Shown: positions 1-9,972 of the stretch, piece by piece | How the letters are laid out: the number at the start of each line of letters is the position of its first letter | Position numbering within the stretch: position 1 is the first letter of the stretch | Assembly: GCA_947648205.1 (NCBI GenBank) | Contig: CANSNC010000005.1 | Location: 1-64,000 of the forward strand | Reading direction: 5' to 3' | DNA length: 64,000 nt | Source: an uncultured Mycoplasma sp. | Lineage (GTDB): Bacteria; Bacillota_I; Bacilli_A; Mycoplasmatales; Mycoplasmoidaceae | Program-made: the position numbers and the translations under genes | The notes under the pieces: model-generated | The model's input: only the letters and a program-made list of their open reading frames with translations | Told to the model about the DNA's origin: nothing | Database searches by the model: none

Positions 1-33
1 AGTGCACATATATTTTACAATATGTGTTGCACT
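1..33. other. Imperfect hairpin at the left edge
   Basis: The first 33 bases form a hairpin with arms AGTGCACATAT and ATATGTGTTGCACT, with a small bulge in the right arm. No T run follows directly, so it is not a clear terminator. It may belong to a feature cut by the window edge. No gene is visible between it and the rlmH terminator. Confidence 0.35.
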
Positions 34-50
34 TCATATTTCAATCGAGC

Positions 51-88
51 AAAAATCTATAACTGATGTTAATGTTATAGATTTTTTA
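51..88 (-). terminator. Intrinsic terminator of rlmH (bidirectional)
   Basis: A perfect 12-bp inverted repeat (AAAATCTATAAC at 52-63, GTTATAGATTTT at 74-85) has a 10-nt loop and T runs on both strands. It directly follows the rlmH stop codon. Confidence 0.75.
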
Positions 89-571
89 TTTATGATATTT
101 TTGATTATTGATTATTGTTAAAGATCTATAAATTTGCTCTGCAATAACTACTTGAAACAATTGATGAGGTAATGTCAGTTGAGAAAATGATATTTTAATA
201 GAATTATTAATTTGATATATAGAGTCATCTAAACCATATGATGATCCAACTACAAAATTAATTGATTTAATTGTAGAGTCATTTATTTTGTTTTTAATTA
301 AATTGGAAAAATCAATTGAATTAAATTGTTTTCCATTAATGCATGTTATAAATGTAAAACTGTTAGCTTCTATTTTATCAATAATTTTCTTTGCTTCATT
401 TTTTAAGCATATTTTTATTAAACTATTATTTAATTCATCAATTACTTTTTCTTCTTTTAATACAATGTATTCAACATTAATAAAATGCTTAATTTTACTA
501 AGGTAGTTTTCAAAAATGTTTAAAACATTTTTATCTTTAATGTTTCCTACACAAATTATTTTTATCTTCAT
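86..571 (-). CDS. rlmH: 23S rRNA (pseudouridine1915-N3)-methyltransferase RlmH
   Basis: Length 161 aa, typical for the RlmH/YbeA SPOUT family. It uses S-adenosylmethionine to methylate pseudouridine 1915 in helix 69 of 23S rRNA on assembled 70S ribosomes. The knotted SAM-binding C-terminus is recognisable: VVGSSYGLDD, then SQLTLPHQLFQVVIAEQIYR, matching the family's G-G-x-x-G and LPHQL-R-x-x-L-x-EQ-I-Y-R signature. The start is ATG. The gene lies 3 nt downstream of the ferredoxin gene, so the two are probably co-transcribed. This is a core single-copy gene with nothing odd in its sequence. Confidence 0.93.
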   Translation of the reverse strand: MKIKIICVGNIKDKNVLNIFENYLSKIKHFINVEYIVLKEEKVIDELNNSLIKICLKNEAKKIIDKIEANSFTFITCINGKQFNSIDFSNLIKNKINDSTIKSINFVVGSSYGLDDSIYQINNSIKISFSQLTLPHQLFQVVIAEQIYRSLTIINNQKYHK

Positions 572-574
572 ATT

Positions 575-787
575 TTATTCATTTATCTTACTAACAGTCA
601 TTTTTAATTCTATTGCTTCATTGGGACAAACAGCTACACAAGCACCACAAGCTATACATGTATCTGAAATTTCAGCTTTTCCATCTTTTATAGTGATTGA
701 ATCTGTTGGACATACTGAGATACAAAGTTGACATGTTTGACACTTTGGCTTATCTACAACTGCTATTAATCTTTGATTTTCCTTCAT
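575..787 (-). CDS. 2[4Fe-4S] ferredoxin
   Basis: A 70-aa bacterial-type ferredoxin with two cluster-binding motifs, CQTCQLCISVCP and CIACGACVAVCP (each C-x2-C-x2-C-x3-C-P). It is expected to be a soluble low-potential electron carrier. The reading frame can be opened at a GTG at 796, but the AAAGGTG ribosome binding site overlaps that codon. The ATG at 787 sits at the right distance from it and is taken as the start. It is followed directly by rlmH. Ferredoxins are uncommon in UGA-Trp mollicutes, which usually have few iron-sulfur proteins. No partner oxidoreductase is in the window. Confidence 0.9.
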   Translation of the reverse strand: MKENQRLIAVVDKPKCQTCQLCISVCPTDSITIKDGKAEISDTCIACGACVAVCPNEAIELKMTVSKINE

Positions 788-922
788 ATTTTTCACCTTT
801 GTAATTATTAAATGTTAATATATATTACTTAATATTATTATATAAATTTTTAATAATTATATGTTTATTATCATTTACTATTAGAATATAAATATTTTTA
901 GTGCATTAATAAAGGATAAGTT

Positions 923-2506
923 ATGAAAAATATTAAAAGATTTTTTGACGGTTATGAAATTATTCAATATGGTAATTTTTATAAAGTAAATTTAAAAAAT
1001 AAAATTACTTTTGATAGTAAAAAATCAAAATTAATTTTAGTTACTTCGATTAATCCAACTCCAACAGGAGAAGGTAAAACAACAACATTAATTGGATTAA
1101 ATGATTGTTTTAATTATTATGGTTATAAATCTATAGCTGCATTAAGACAACCTTCTATGGGTCCATTTTTTGGTATAAAAGGTGGTGCTACAGGTAGTGG
1201 TAATTGTGAACTTATAAATGCTAATAAGATTAATTGTGGTTTTACAGGAGATTTTTTTGCAATTGAAGCTGCTAATAATTTAATAATGTCTATTATTGAA
1301 AATGAAATATACCAAAATTCTTCTTTAGAAATTGATGAAACAAAAATATTGTGGAATCGTTGTATTGATATGAATGATAGATCATTAAGAAAAATAGAAT
1401 ATAGTTTATCAAATAAATTATCAAATAATTTTTCATCAAAATTTAATATAACAGCTGCTTCATATTTAATGGCTTCTTTTTGTTTGGCAAAATCAAAATT
1501 AGATTTTAAAAACAAATTATTAAACACAATTGTGGCTTTTAATAAAAAAAATAATCCAATTTATGTAAAAGATTTAGATATTATTGATTCTATTATGATG
1601 ATACTTGATGATGCATTAAATCCAAATTTAGCTTTTTCAAAATATAACAATCCAGTTATTATTCATGGTGGTCCTTTTGCCAATATTGCACATGGGTGTA
1701 ATACAGTAATTGCAACAGAACTTGCTTTATCTGTTGCTGATTATACTTTTACAGAATCTGGTTTTGGAATAGATCTTGGAGCTGAAAAATTTTTAAATAT
1801 TAAGACAAGAGAACTTAATAAAGTACCTAATTTAGTTGTTATAGCTGTAACAATTAAATCATTGAAATATCATGGTGGTACTTTGGTTCAAGATTTAAAC
1901 AAAGAAAATTTATATACTCTTGAAACAGGATTTAGCAATTTATTAAAAAATATTGATTCAATAAAAAGTTTTGGGTTAAACTATGTTGTTGTTATCAACA
2001 AGTTTAATGATGACACACAAAAAGAAATAGATAAATTGTTGCAACTATGCAAAGACAAAAAAATTCCATGTGAATTGTCTACTATGTGACAAGATGGTCC
2101 TAAGTCTAATAAGCATTTAATAGAATTTATAAATAATAATTTAAGTGATAAAAATACCATTAAATATACTTATAAATTATCAGACTCTATAATTGATAAA
2201 GCAAAATTGGTAGCTAAAACTATTTATGGAGCTGATGGAGTAAATTTTAGTGAACAAGCCATTAATAAATTAAAAGAAAATCAACAATTTATTAAAGATT
2301 ATTATATATGCTTTGCAAAAACATTCTCATCACTATCAGATGATGCTAAAAAATTAAATGTTCCTAAAGGGTTTACAATTTCAATAAATGATGTAGAATT
2401 TAACCACTCTGCAAGATTTGTTATTTTAATTACTACTCAAATCTTCTTAATGCCTGGATTACCAAAGATACCTAATGCAAAAAGGATAAGATATGAATTT
2501 AGATAA
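923..2506 (+). CDS. fhs: Formate--tetrahydrofolate ligase
   Basis: Length 527 aa, near the usual ~555. It makes 10-formyl-THF from formate, THF and ATP, feeding purine synthesis and fMet-tRNA formylation. The N-terminal nucleotide-binding loop NPTPTGEGKTTT is at about residue 45. It is followed by RQPSMGPFFGIKGGATGSG and GDFFAIEAANNL, all typical of the family. The C-terminus LMPGLPKIPNA is the conserved end of the enzyme. One in-frame TGA (Trp) at 2087-2089 splits the gene under the standard code. An AAAGGA ribosome binding site precedes ATG 923. The last 14 nt overlap the MATE gene. Confidence 0.95.
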
Positions 2507-4208
2507 AGAAAAAGAAAAAAATGACACCAGTTTTAGCAATAAAAGTGTTGATTCAGTTGTAAAATTATTTGAAAAAACTTCAGTATTTAAATCTTTAAAC
2601 AAAATTGTTTTTTTGGCTGTTGTTGTTTCACTTGCAACTGGAATATATGTTTTTGTAGATCAAATTTTAATGGTTAGAATTTTGCCATTAAATCCAATTT
2701 TTAAAGATGAAAAATTTTTTGATTTTGCCTATGATTCTCAATGAAAACAAGCAATTGATATTATTAGGACTCAACAGTTAAATATACAGACATCAGTTGC
2801 TAGTATTATTAGAACTTCAATTTCATTATCATCTCCATTAACATTAATTTGTACAGCTATTACATTAATGTTAGGTCTTGGAATATCAATTAATTATTCT
2901 AAGATGCTTGGAAAACAAGATTATGCAAAAGCAAAAGTAGTTTGAAATAATGGATTTTTTCTTACATTAATTACATCACTTGTTACTTCAGCAATTTTAA
3001 TAGGTTTAACTTTTTTTGTTGTTCCCATTCAATCAAAAACAACTAATATTGATAGTTTTAATTTAACAGGAAATGATAAAATTCTTGTTCAAGATTTTGT
3101 TAATTATTGTAGAGATTTATCTATAAAATGAGCAAAAGAATATGCATTAATATTAATAGGTTTTAATGTATTTAATTGTTTTACAATGGTTTTTATTTCT
3201 CTTTTAAATAGTGAAGGTAAAAATGGTATTCCAACTGCATTTATTCTAACTGCTAATGTTATTAATATTGGATTGGATGTTATATTATTATTATTTACAA
3301 AATTAGGTATTTCAGGTGCAGCAATTGCAACTTCAATTAGTTGAATTGCTTCAACATCAATCTTTTTGTTGTATATTTATATATTAAACAAAAAGAATGA
3401 TACTTTACTACAATATAAAAGTTTAAATATTAAAAATTTTAGATTTGATAAATCAATTGTTATTTTTATTTTTGCAATTGGAATGTCAAGCCTTTTCAGA
3501 AATGCATCAACAGCTATTTTTTCTTTGGTTCAACAATCCATTTATGGATCTATTACAAATCAAGTTACTGGATTGGACAACTCATATTATTTAACCATTC
3601 TTGGTGCAGTTAGTCCTATTTATAATTTGTTTTATAGTGCAATTATAGGAATTATTAGAGGTGCTAGAACTGTAATAACATATAATCATGCTAAGAATAA
3701 TATAGATAATGTTAAAAAAGCATATTGAATGACAATGGTTATGTCACTAGTATATGCATTAATATTCTTTATTTTAGTTTGTTTTGCATTACCAAAACAA
3801 TTCTTATGATTATTTGACATATTACCAGAAAATGACAATTTTAATGATGCTTCAAAATTATTAATGATTACTATGGCACAATTAGTATTATTGGTATTAG
3901 CAATTTCTGGAATGTTATATTTTCAATCAACTGGAAAACCTATAACATCTTTAATCACTTCAATCGCTTATGGTATTATTTTTGGAATACCTGGATTATT
4001 CATTGCTAGAGCTATAGCAATAGCTACTGGAAATATTGAATTCTTTGTATTTGCACCATTAGCTATTATGGGAGTGTCTGGAATAGTTGTTTGTGGTTAT
4101 AGTAGTTGATACTTGTATCTTAGAAAAGAAAAACAAGATGATACACCAATTGATATTAAAGTTGTAAAAAATAATAATGAATCTACTAAACTATCTGCTC
4201 AAAGCTAG
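2493..4208 (+). CDS. MATE family multidrug/metabolite exporter
   Basis: Length 571 aa with about 12 predicted membrane segments, longer than typical MATE proteins (~450) because of a charged N-terminus and an enlarged loop after the first membrane segment. The pairs of hydrophobic helices, the segment GLGISINYSKMLGK and the second-half repeat ISGAAIATSISW are typical of MATE cation/substrate antiporters. Many tryptophans are encoded by TGA. The start lies inside the 3' end of fhs, and the ribosome binding site AAAAGGATAAG is nearly identical to that of fhs. The substrate cannot be inferred. A second, diverged MATE gene lies at 62518-63864. Confidence 0.85.
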
Positions 4209-4219
4209 ATAGTTTTTTA
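4189..4219 (+). terminator. Intrinsic terminator after the MATE gene
   Basis: AACTATCT (4189-4196) pairs with AGATAGTT (4207-4214) and is followed by a T run. The hairpin overlaps the stop codon. Confidence 0.75.
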
Positions 4220-4338
4220 TTTGAAAAAATAATTTTATTTTTATAAAAATTATTTTTTATCAATATAATTAATTGAGTACATTGCTAAATATTTATAATT
4301 TTATAATACTTGTTTCATATTTTTAAAAAAGGATTTGT

Positions 4339-5325
4339 ATGTTTGGAACCAAAAAATATTATAGTGGACATCAATTAAAAAATTATGATATCAATGAAAG
4401 AGAAAAAGTTTTGAAAGGTGTTTATTTAAGTGATTTTAATGGATATACACCTAAAGATTTTTTAAGTTTAAAAAAAATATATGATTCAAATAATTTAAAT
4501 GTTGTTTTAGCAAAATTAAAAAATCTTAAATATAACAAAAATAAAGTTTCAGTTCCATTTTTAGAAACATTGTTTTATTCAAAATATGATTTAGAACTTT
4601 TGCCTTTTGATTTAAAAATTAAAAATGTTTTTGATTCTATTCAAGATAAATTAAATGATAATTATAAAATAAAAGAATTTTTAATTCTTACTAAATCAAG
4701 TGATACATTTAATCTTAATTTGTTGTTTATGATGACTTATAACAAAAAAGGTAAATTGTATTGTGATTTAATTTATCAAGATAAATGTGATAATGCAATT
4801 AATAATTTTAAAAAACTTTTAGATAGTATTCTTGAAAATAAACAAAGTTATTTTTTAAAATACTTTGATGACAATAATTTTTTTCAAGATCATATGATAA
4901 GTTCATTTTTAAAAAACAACAAAAAGCAATCTAACAATTATTTTGTAAATAAGTTTACTTATGATTTTGATTCTCCATTTTTTAGACAAATAAATCGTAA
5001 TTTCTTATATAAAGATAAACACTCTTTTGAAGATGATGATGAATTTGATTTTGACAATTTTGATGAATACTTTGATGCTGAAGTAGATGAAATGTTTAAT
5101 GATAATTTTAATCCTAATGTATTAACAAAAACATATTGCTATGAATTGTTTGGGTTAACAAGTAATGCATCAATCTCAGAAATAAAAAGAGCATATAGAG
5201 CAAAAGCAAGAATGTATCATCCAGATATTAACAAATCAGCAGATGGAGAAAAGAAATTTAAAGAAATAAATGCAGCTTATAGATTGCTAATTGGTAAAGA
5301 TTCTAAAGAAACAAACATTAATTAG
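4339..5325 (+). CDS. Protein with C-terminal J-domain (DnaJ-like)
   Basis: Length 328 aa. The first ~270 residues are unrecognised. They contain an acidic Asp/Phe-rich linker (about residues 230-260). The last ~60 residues are a J-domain: CYELFGLTSNASISEIKRAY, the HPD motif at about residue 294 (YHPDINKSADG), and FKEINAAYRLL. J-domains stimulate DnaK ATPase, so this protein probably recruits DnaK to a specific client or place. It is not canonical DnaJ, since it lacks the Gly/Phe region, zinc finger and N-terminal J-domain. It has a good AAAGGA ribosome binding site and a TATAAT box about 35 nt upstream. Confidence 0.85.
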   Translation: MFGTKKYYSGHQLKNYDINEREKVLKGVYLSDFNGYTPKDFLSLKKIYDSNNLNVVLAKLKNLKYNKNKVSVPFLETLFYSKYDLELLPFDLKIKNVFDSIQDKLNDNYKIKEFLILTKSSDTFNLNLLFMMTYNKKGKLYCDLIYQDKCDNAINNFKKLLDSILENKQSYFLKYFDDNNFFQDHMISSFLKNNKKQSNNYFVNKFTYDFDSPFFRQINRNFLYKDKHSFEDDDEFDFDNFDEYFDAEVDEMFNDNFNPNVLTKTYCYELFGLTSNASISEIKRAYRAKARMYHPDINKSADGEKKFKEINAAYRLLIGKDSKETNIN

Positions 5326-5394
5326 TTTTTATATTTAATGTTTTATAAATATTTTTTGGTGTTAATATTAATACATTTTAAGGGTACTAATTAT

Positions 5395-6321
5395 ATGAAT
5401 AGTAAAATGACTTTATTAACAAAAGATAACTATAAAAAATTACAACAATATATTAATATGATTTATCCAAATTATTATATTTCTGCTTTAAATTTGTATT
5501 TGTGAAAACATTATGGATTAGAAATATACTACATTTATGAAAGTGATGTTATATACATCTATATAAAAATTATAAAAGATAAATTAATTGTTAATGATAA
5601 TGAGATTAATAATTTTTATATTTTAAGACCTATTATAAAAAAGAATGAAATTTCATATCCTTACTTTATAAAAGCTATTGATTATATTAAACCTTTTTTA
5701 AAAGGTGTTAATGCTTTATATTTGGATAGAGTTTTTGCATCAGATTTAAAATATCTAAAAAATTATTCTATTGTTTCAAATTCTGACTCTTCTTATATTT
5801 ATCATACAAATAAATTAAAAGGCTTCCCAGGAAAGAAAATGCAGAAAAAAAGAAATTTATATAATTTCTATAATAAAAATTATGGAGAAGATACAACTTT
5901 TGTTTTTTATGATGGAACTCAAAACAGAGAAATATTATCATATGTAAAAAATCATATTATACAAAATCAAGGTTATTTAAGAGAATATGAATATAATTAC
6001 ATAAAAAATTTATTATATTGTAATGATTCAAATTTATCTGGTTTACTAATGTATTATAAAAATGAACTAATTGGTGTCACTATAGGTTATAGTAGAAATG
6101 ATATATATGAAATTTTCTTAGAAAAAGCTTCTAAGAATTATAAGGGTAGCTATCAATATTTGTTATCTAATAATTTAGAAAAAAATAATATTGAACAAAT
6201 TTATGTTGATCGTCAAGATAGTGAAAGACAAGAAGGATTAGAACAATCTAAAAAATCTTATAAACCATATTACATTGTTAATACATATTTAGTTAAGGTG
6301 GATTTTCATGGAATTAAATAA
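5395..6321 (+). CDS. DUF2156 (phosphatidylglycerol lysyltransferase C-terminal-like) protein
   Basis: Length 308 aa with no predicted membrane segments. It matches the tandem-GNAT cytosolic domain of MprF-type enzymes (DUF2156): YLDRVFASDLKYLKNY, SSYIYHTNKLKGFPGKKMQ, then KKRNLYNFYNKNYG, which resembles the family's 'L-x-G-K-K-x-x-K-K-R-N' block. Known relatives transfer amino acids from tRNA to lipids or have unknown acceptors. The flippase half of MprF is missing, so the substrate is open. It uses TGA for Trp. The 3' end overlaps the next acetyltransferase gene by 14 nt, implying coupled translation. Confidence 0.75.
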
Positions 6322-7123
6322 AGGGTTGGGTAAAGTTAAATTATCACAAGCAAAAACACTATATAAAGAAGCATTTGATGATAGCAATGCTTATATTGAA
6401 GTGTATTTTAATGAATACATGAAAAATAATGATTATTATTTTATTGAAAAAGATAATAAAGTCATTTTTTCTTGTTGTAACAATAAAAAAAGAGTTTATA
6501 TAAATAACAAAAAATATGAAGCTGCTTTTATAGTGGCTGTTTCAACAAAGAAAGAATTTCAAGGTCAAGGATTAATGAAAAGTGTTTTTCAACAATGACT
6601 GGATAAATTACATCAAGAATATGATTATATTTTTATTCAAGCATATAATTGAGACATTTATAAATCATATGAATTTTATCCATGTACATTAAAAAATACA
6701 TATGAACTTAAAAATGATCAATATTTAAAACCCATTGAATATACATCAGATATTAATTATTCAAAGCTTACAAAAATTCAAAATAAATTTATTAAGCTAA
6801 ATAAATTTAAAAATTTTAGTTATAAAACAACAAAAGAAAATCAGCAATATTATAAAATGCTAAAAATAGAAGAAGAACAAAGAATTGCAATAACACATGA
6901 TGCTTATATTATTTTTGATAAAAACAATATAGTTTATGATTTTGCATTTTTAGATTTAAAAAACTTTATTAGATTATTGTCTAATTTTAAAGATAATCAT
7001 CTTAAAATTAGATCTTATCTTAATTTAGATAAAAGGTATTTTAAACTTATATCTGAAAATAAAATAGATACAAAAGTTTATAAGCATAATAAATTAGATA
7101 TTTATTTTAATGAATCATTCTAA
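6308..7123 (+). CDS. GNAT family N-acetyltransferase (Eis-like layout)
   Basis: Length 271 aa. The acetyl-CoA binding motif A is clear: AAFIVAVSTKKEFQGQGLMK, containing the Q-G-Q-G-L loop after a beta strand. The C-terminal ~150 residues are less conserved and may be a second, degenerate GNAT or SCP2-like region, as in Eis-type proteins. The ribosome binding site AAGGTGG lies inside the preceding gene. Because the two overlap, this protein and the DUF2156 protein probably work in the same process, perhaps lipid or peptide modification. That is inference. Confidence 0.75.
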
Positions 7124-7178
7124 ATATAATTAAATTATTTATATTTTTTTATAAAAATACTAAATTATATTTATTTCA

Positions 7179-7208
7179 TTGTTTCCAATATGAAAATAGT
7201 TGTATAAT
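7179..7208 (+). promoter_or_regulatory. Promoter of tRNA-Arg
   Basis: A TTGTTT -35 box (7179-7184), an 18-nt spacer and a perfect TATAAT -10 box (7203-7208) lie 17 nt upstream of the mature tRNA end. Confidence 0.6.
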
Positions 7209-7225
7209 ATTTATGGAAGCATTGA

Positions 7226-7302
7226 GTGCCTGTAGCTCAGTTGGATAGAGCATGCGCCTTCTAAGCGCAGGGTCAGGAGTTCGAATCTCTTCAGGCGCGC
7301 CA
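7226..7302 (+). tRNA. tRNA-Arg (UCU)
   Basis: A 77-nt cloverleaf. The acceptor GTGCCTG pairs with CAGGCGC, with one G-U pair. The D arm contains AGCTCAGTTGGATAGAGC. The anticodon stem TGCGC/GCGCA encloses loop CTTCTAA with anticodon TCT. The T loop is TTCGAAT. The 3' CCA is encoded. It reads AGA/AGG, the main arginine codons in this genome. Confidence 0.95.
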
Positions 7303-7314
7303 TTTATATAACTG

Positions 7315-7341
7315 AAAAGAGCAAGCAATTGCTCTTTTTTA
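7315..7341 (+). terminator. Terminator after tRNA-Arg
   Basis: The perfect stem AAAAGAGCAA (7315-7324) / TTGCTCTTTT (7329-7338) has a 4-nt loop and a T run. Confidence 0.85.
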
Positions 7342-7488
7342 TTTTTTGTATTGATTTTTTTCAAAAAAGAAATAACATATTATTTGACATAGCAAAATGT
7401 GCAATGCTATTATTTTTTAATAATGTATTATTAATTTTAAATAATGGTTAATCTAATTTATAATAAATATATTGTAAGGAGTATGAAT

Positions 7489-7725
7489 ATGGAATGATTG
7501 GATATATTATTTTATGTTCTAGCAATTATTGCATTAATAATTGCACTTCTTTTATCTGGTAGTGGTAATACAGGTGGGATCATTCCATCATCTGGAAACG
7601 AAATAGAACTTTTTAAAAAGACAAAAGATAGAGGGGCAGTTAAAGTTCTTCAATTTATTTTATTTATTTTTGTATTTGTTTTAATAGCAATAGGAATAGT
7701 TATTAGATTGGTAGTGTATTCATAA
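7489..7725 (+). CDS. secG: Preprotein translocase subunit SecG
   Basis: Length 78 aa with two membrane helices (about residues 4-22 and 50-75). Between them is the typical cytosolic loop, which here reads LLSGSGNTGGIIPSSGNE. SecG assists SecYE during SecA-driven export. The start is ATG 7489: AAGGAG at 7476-7481 lies 7 nt upstream, whereas the ATG at 7483 is too close to it. The third codon is TGA (Trp). The stop overlaps the start of rnr (TAATG), and secG-rnr is a common pairing in Firmicutes. Confidence 0.9.
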
Positions 7726-9881
7726 TGATTTTTAGTGATGAATTAATTAATGCAATAGTTCAAACTGTAAAAAACGAAAAAGGAACTCCAATTCCTGCAG
7801 GAATAATATATAAAAAGTTACAAAAAAAATTTAAAGACAAAATTATTGTTTTTAAATGTATTGATTATTTAGTGGAAAATAATACACTGAAGCAGCTTTA
7901 TACAAAGAAATTAGTTATGGGTTATGAAAATGGTCCTATTCTAAAAGAAACTGCTTTTGAAGGTATTATTTTTCTTAATGCTAAAGGTGATGGTTTTGTA
8001 AAAAGAGAAAATTCTGATCAAAGTGAAGTTTATGTTAACAAAAAAAATATTAATAATGCTCTTCATGGTGATAAAGTTTTAGTTTGCTATATGGATAAAA
8101 AGAATGATAATCCAAATCATGTTTTTAAAGATGGTGTTGTCTTAAAAATAATTGAAAGAAATAAAGAATATTATACTGGTATATTTATAAAGCAAAACAA
8201 CAAATATGGTTTTGTTTTTGATGATAATAAGCACACATATAGAGTTGTTTTAGATAATATTGATGGATTGGTTGATGGACATAAAATTTTAATTAAAATT
8301 AAAAACATTATAGATAATGTAGCTTATGCTACTGTTTCAAAAGTTATTGGTCACAAAAATAGTGTTGGTGTTGATATTTTATCTATTGTATATGATGCAG
8401 GTTTAGAACCAGAATTTAATGAAAATGTTATTAATGCATCAAAAGAATTTAACTCAATTATAAGTAAAGAAGAATTTATTAAAAGACATGATTTAACATC
8501 TCTTGATATTATTACAATTGATCCAGCAACTTCAAAAGATTTAGATGATGCTATTTATGTAAAAAAAATTAATGATAATCTTTATAAACTATATGTATGT
8601 ATAGCTGATGTTTCACATTATGTACAATATAATTCAATTGTAGATAATGAAGCATACAAAAGAGGAACATCAGTTTATCTTGTAAATCAAGTTATACCTA
8701 TGTTGCCACATAATTTATCAAATGATATATGTTCATTAAACCCAAATGAGGATAGATTAAGCATGGTTTGTGAAATGGATATTGATAATTTTGGAAATTT
8801 TAGAAATATTGATGTCTATAATGCTGTTATTAATTCTAAAAGAAGATTTAGTTATGAAGAAGTAAATGAATACTTTGAACAAAAAACAGATTTTTCAAAC
8901 GAAAAACAATCCATTAAATCTATGCTTGATCAAGCATATGAACTTTTTTTTATTCTAAAGGAAAAAAGAGAAAAATTAGGATACATAAATTTTGAAATTC
9001 CAGAACCTAAAATTATTTTGGATGAAAATGAAAAAATAATTGATATTCAACAAAAAAAATCAGGACAAGCACAAAATTTAATTGAGTGTTTTATGGTTGC
9101 TGCAAATGAAGCTGTAACAATAAAATTTAATCAATTAAAACTAAATTCTGATTTTATATATAGAGTTCATGATAAACCTGATGAAAAGAAAATAGCAATG
9201 TTTGAAATTGAAGCAAAAAAATTAAATTTTAAATTTGATTCTGAAGTAAAAAATTGACAACCAAATACAATTGCAAAATGATTAAAAAATAATATTAACA
9301 ATCCCAATAAAGAATTAATTAACATAATTTTATTAAGAACAATGGCTAAAGCAAAATATAGTATTGTTAATGATCATCACTTTGGATTGGCATTGGATAA
9401 TTATACTCATTTTACATCTCCTATTAGAAGATATTCAGATTTAGTTGTGCATCGTCTTTTTAAAATGTTTATACTTAATAAAACTGAATATACCAATGAA
9501 ATTAGATATGATTTGAATGCAAGATTGAAAGATATTTGTGAACAAGCAACTAAAACAGAAATTGTAGCGACAAATACTGAAAGAGAAGTAAATTCAATGA
9601 AATTTGCTGAGTATATGGAATCTAAAATTGGACAAGTATTTAATGGTTTTGTAAGTTATATTACTTCTTTTGGTATTTTTGTTCAATTAGAAAATACAAT
9701 AGAAGGCTTAGCAAGGCCTGAAAATATATTAGGTGATTATTATGAATATAGTGATGAACTATCAATATATTTAGGTAAAAAAACAAAAAAAATTTTGACT
9801 CTTGGCACAAAAGTTAAAATTAGAGTTGTGGGTTCAAGTAAGATAACTAAGAAAATTGATTTTGAAATCATCGAGTTTTAA
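7725..9881 (+). CDS. rnr: Ribonuclease R (3'-5' exoribonuclease)
   Basis: Length 718 aa. Order of parts: N-terminal winged-helix region (residues 1-60), cold-shock/OB domains (about 70-220), RNB catalytic domain, C-terminal S1 domain (VFNGFVSYITSFGIFVQLEN). The RNB metal-binding signature DPATSKDLDDAIYV carries the catalytic aspartates. HFTSPIRRYSDLVVHR is the conserved arginine-rich motif. It degrades structured RNA and is usually the main processive 3' exonuclease in mollicutes, which lack PNPase. In-frame TGA codons are at 9255 and 9279. It is translationally coupled to secG through a 1-nt overlap. Confidence 0.95.
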
Positions 9882-9972
9882 ATTTCAATTTATTAGGTAT
9901 TTTATTTTTTTATTTATTTAAACTGTGATAGAATAATTACTAGGCAAGAAGCCAATGAAAAAGGATGTCAGT

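Noticed and set aside
2207-2506. Separate small gene at the end of fhs
   Set aside because: Reading TGA at 2087 as Trp joins it to the upstream frame and restores the full enzyme.
7176-7364. 62-aa minus-strand frame over tRNA-Arg
   Set aside because: It is antisense to the tRNA, its promoter and terminator; the peptide is a common tRNA-shadow false positive.
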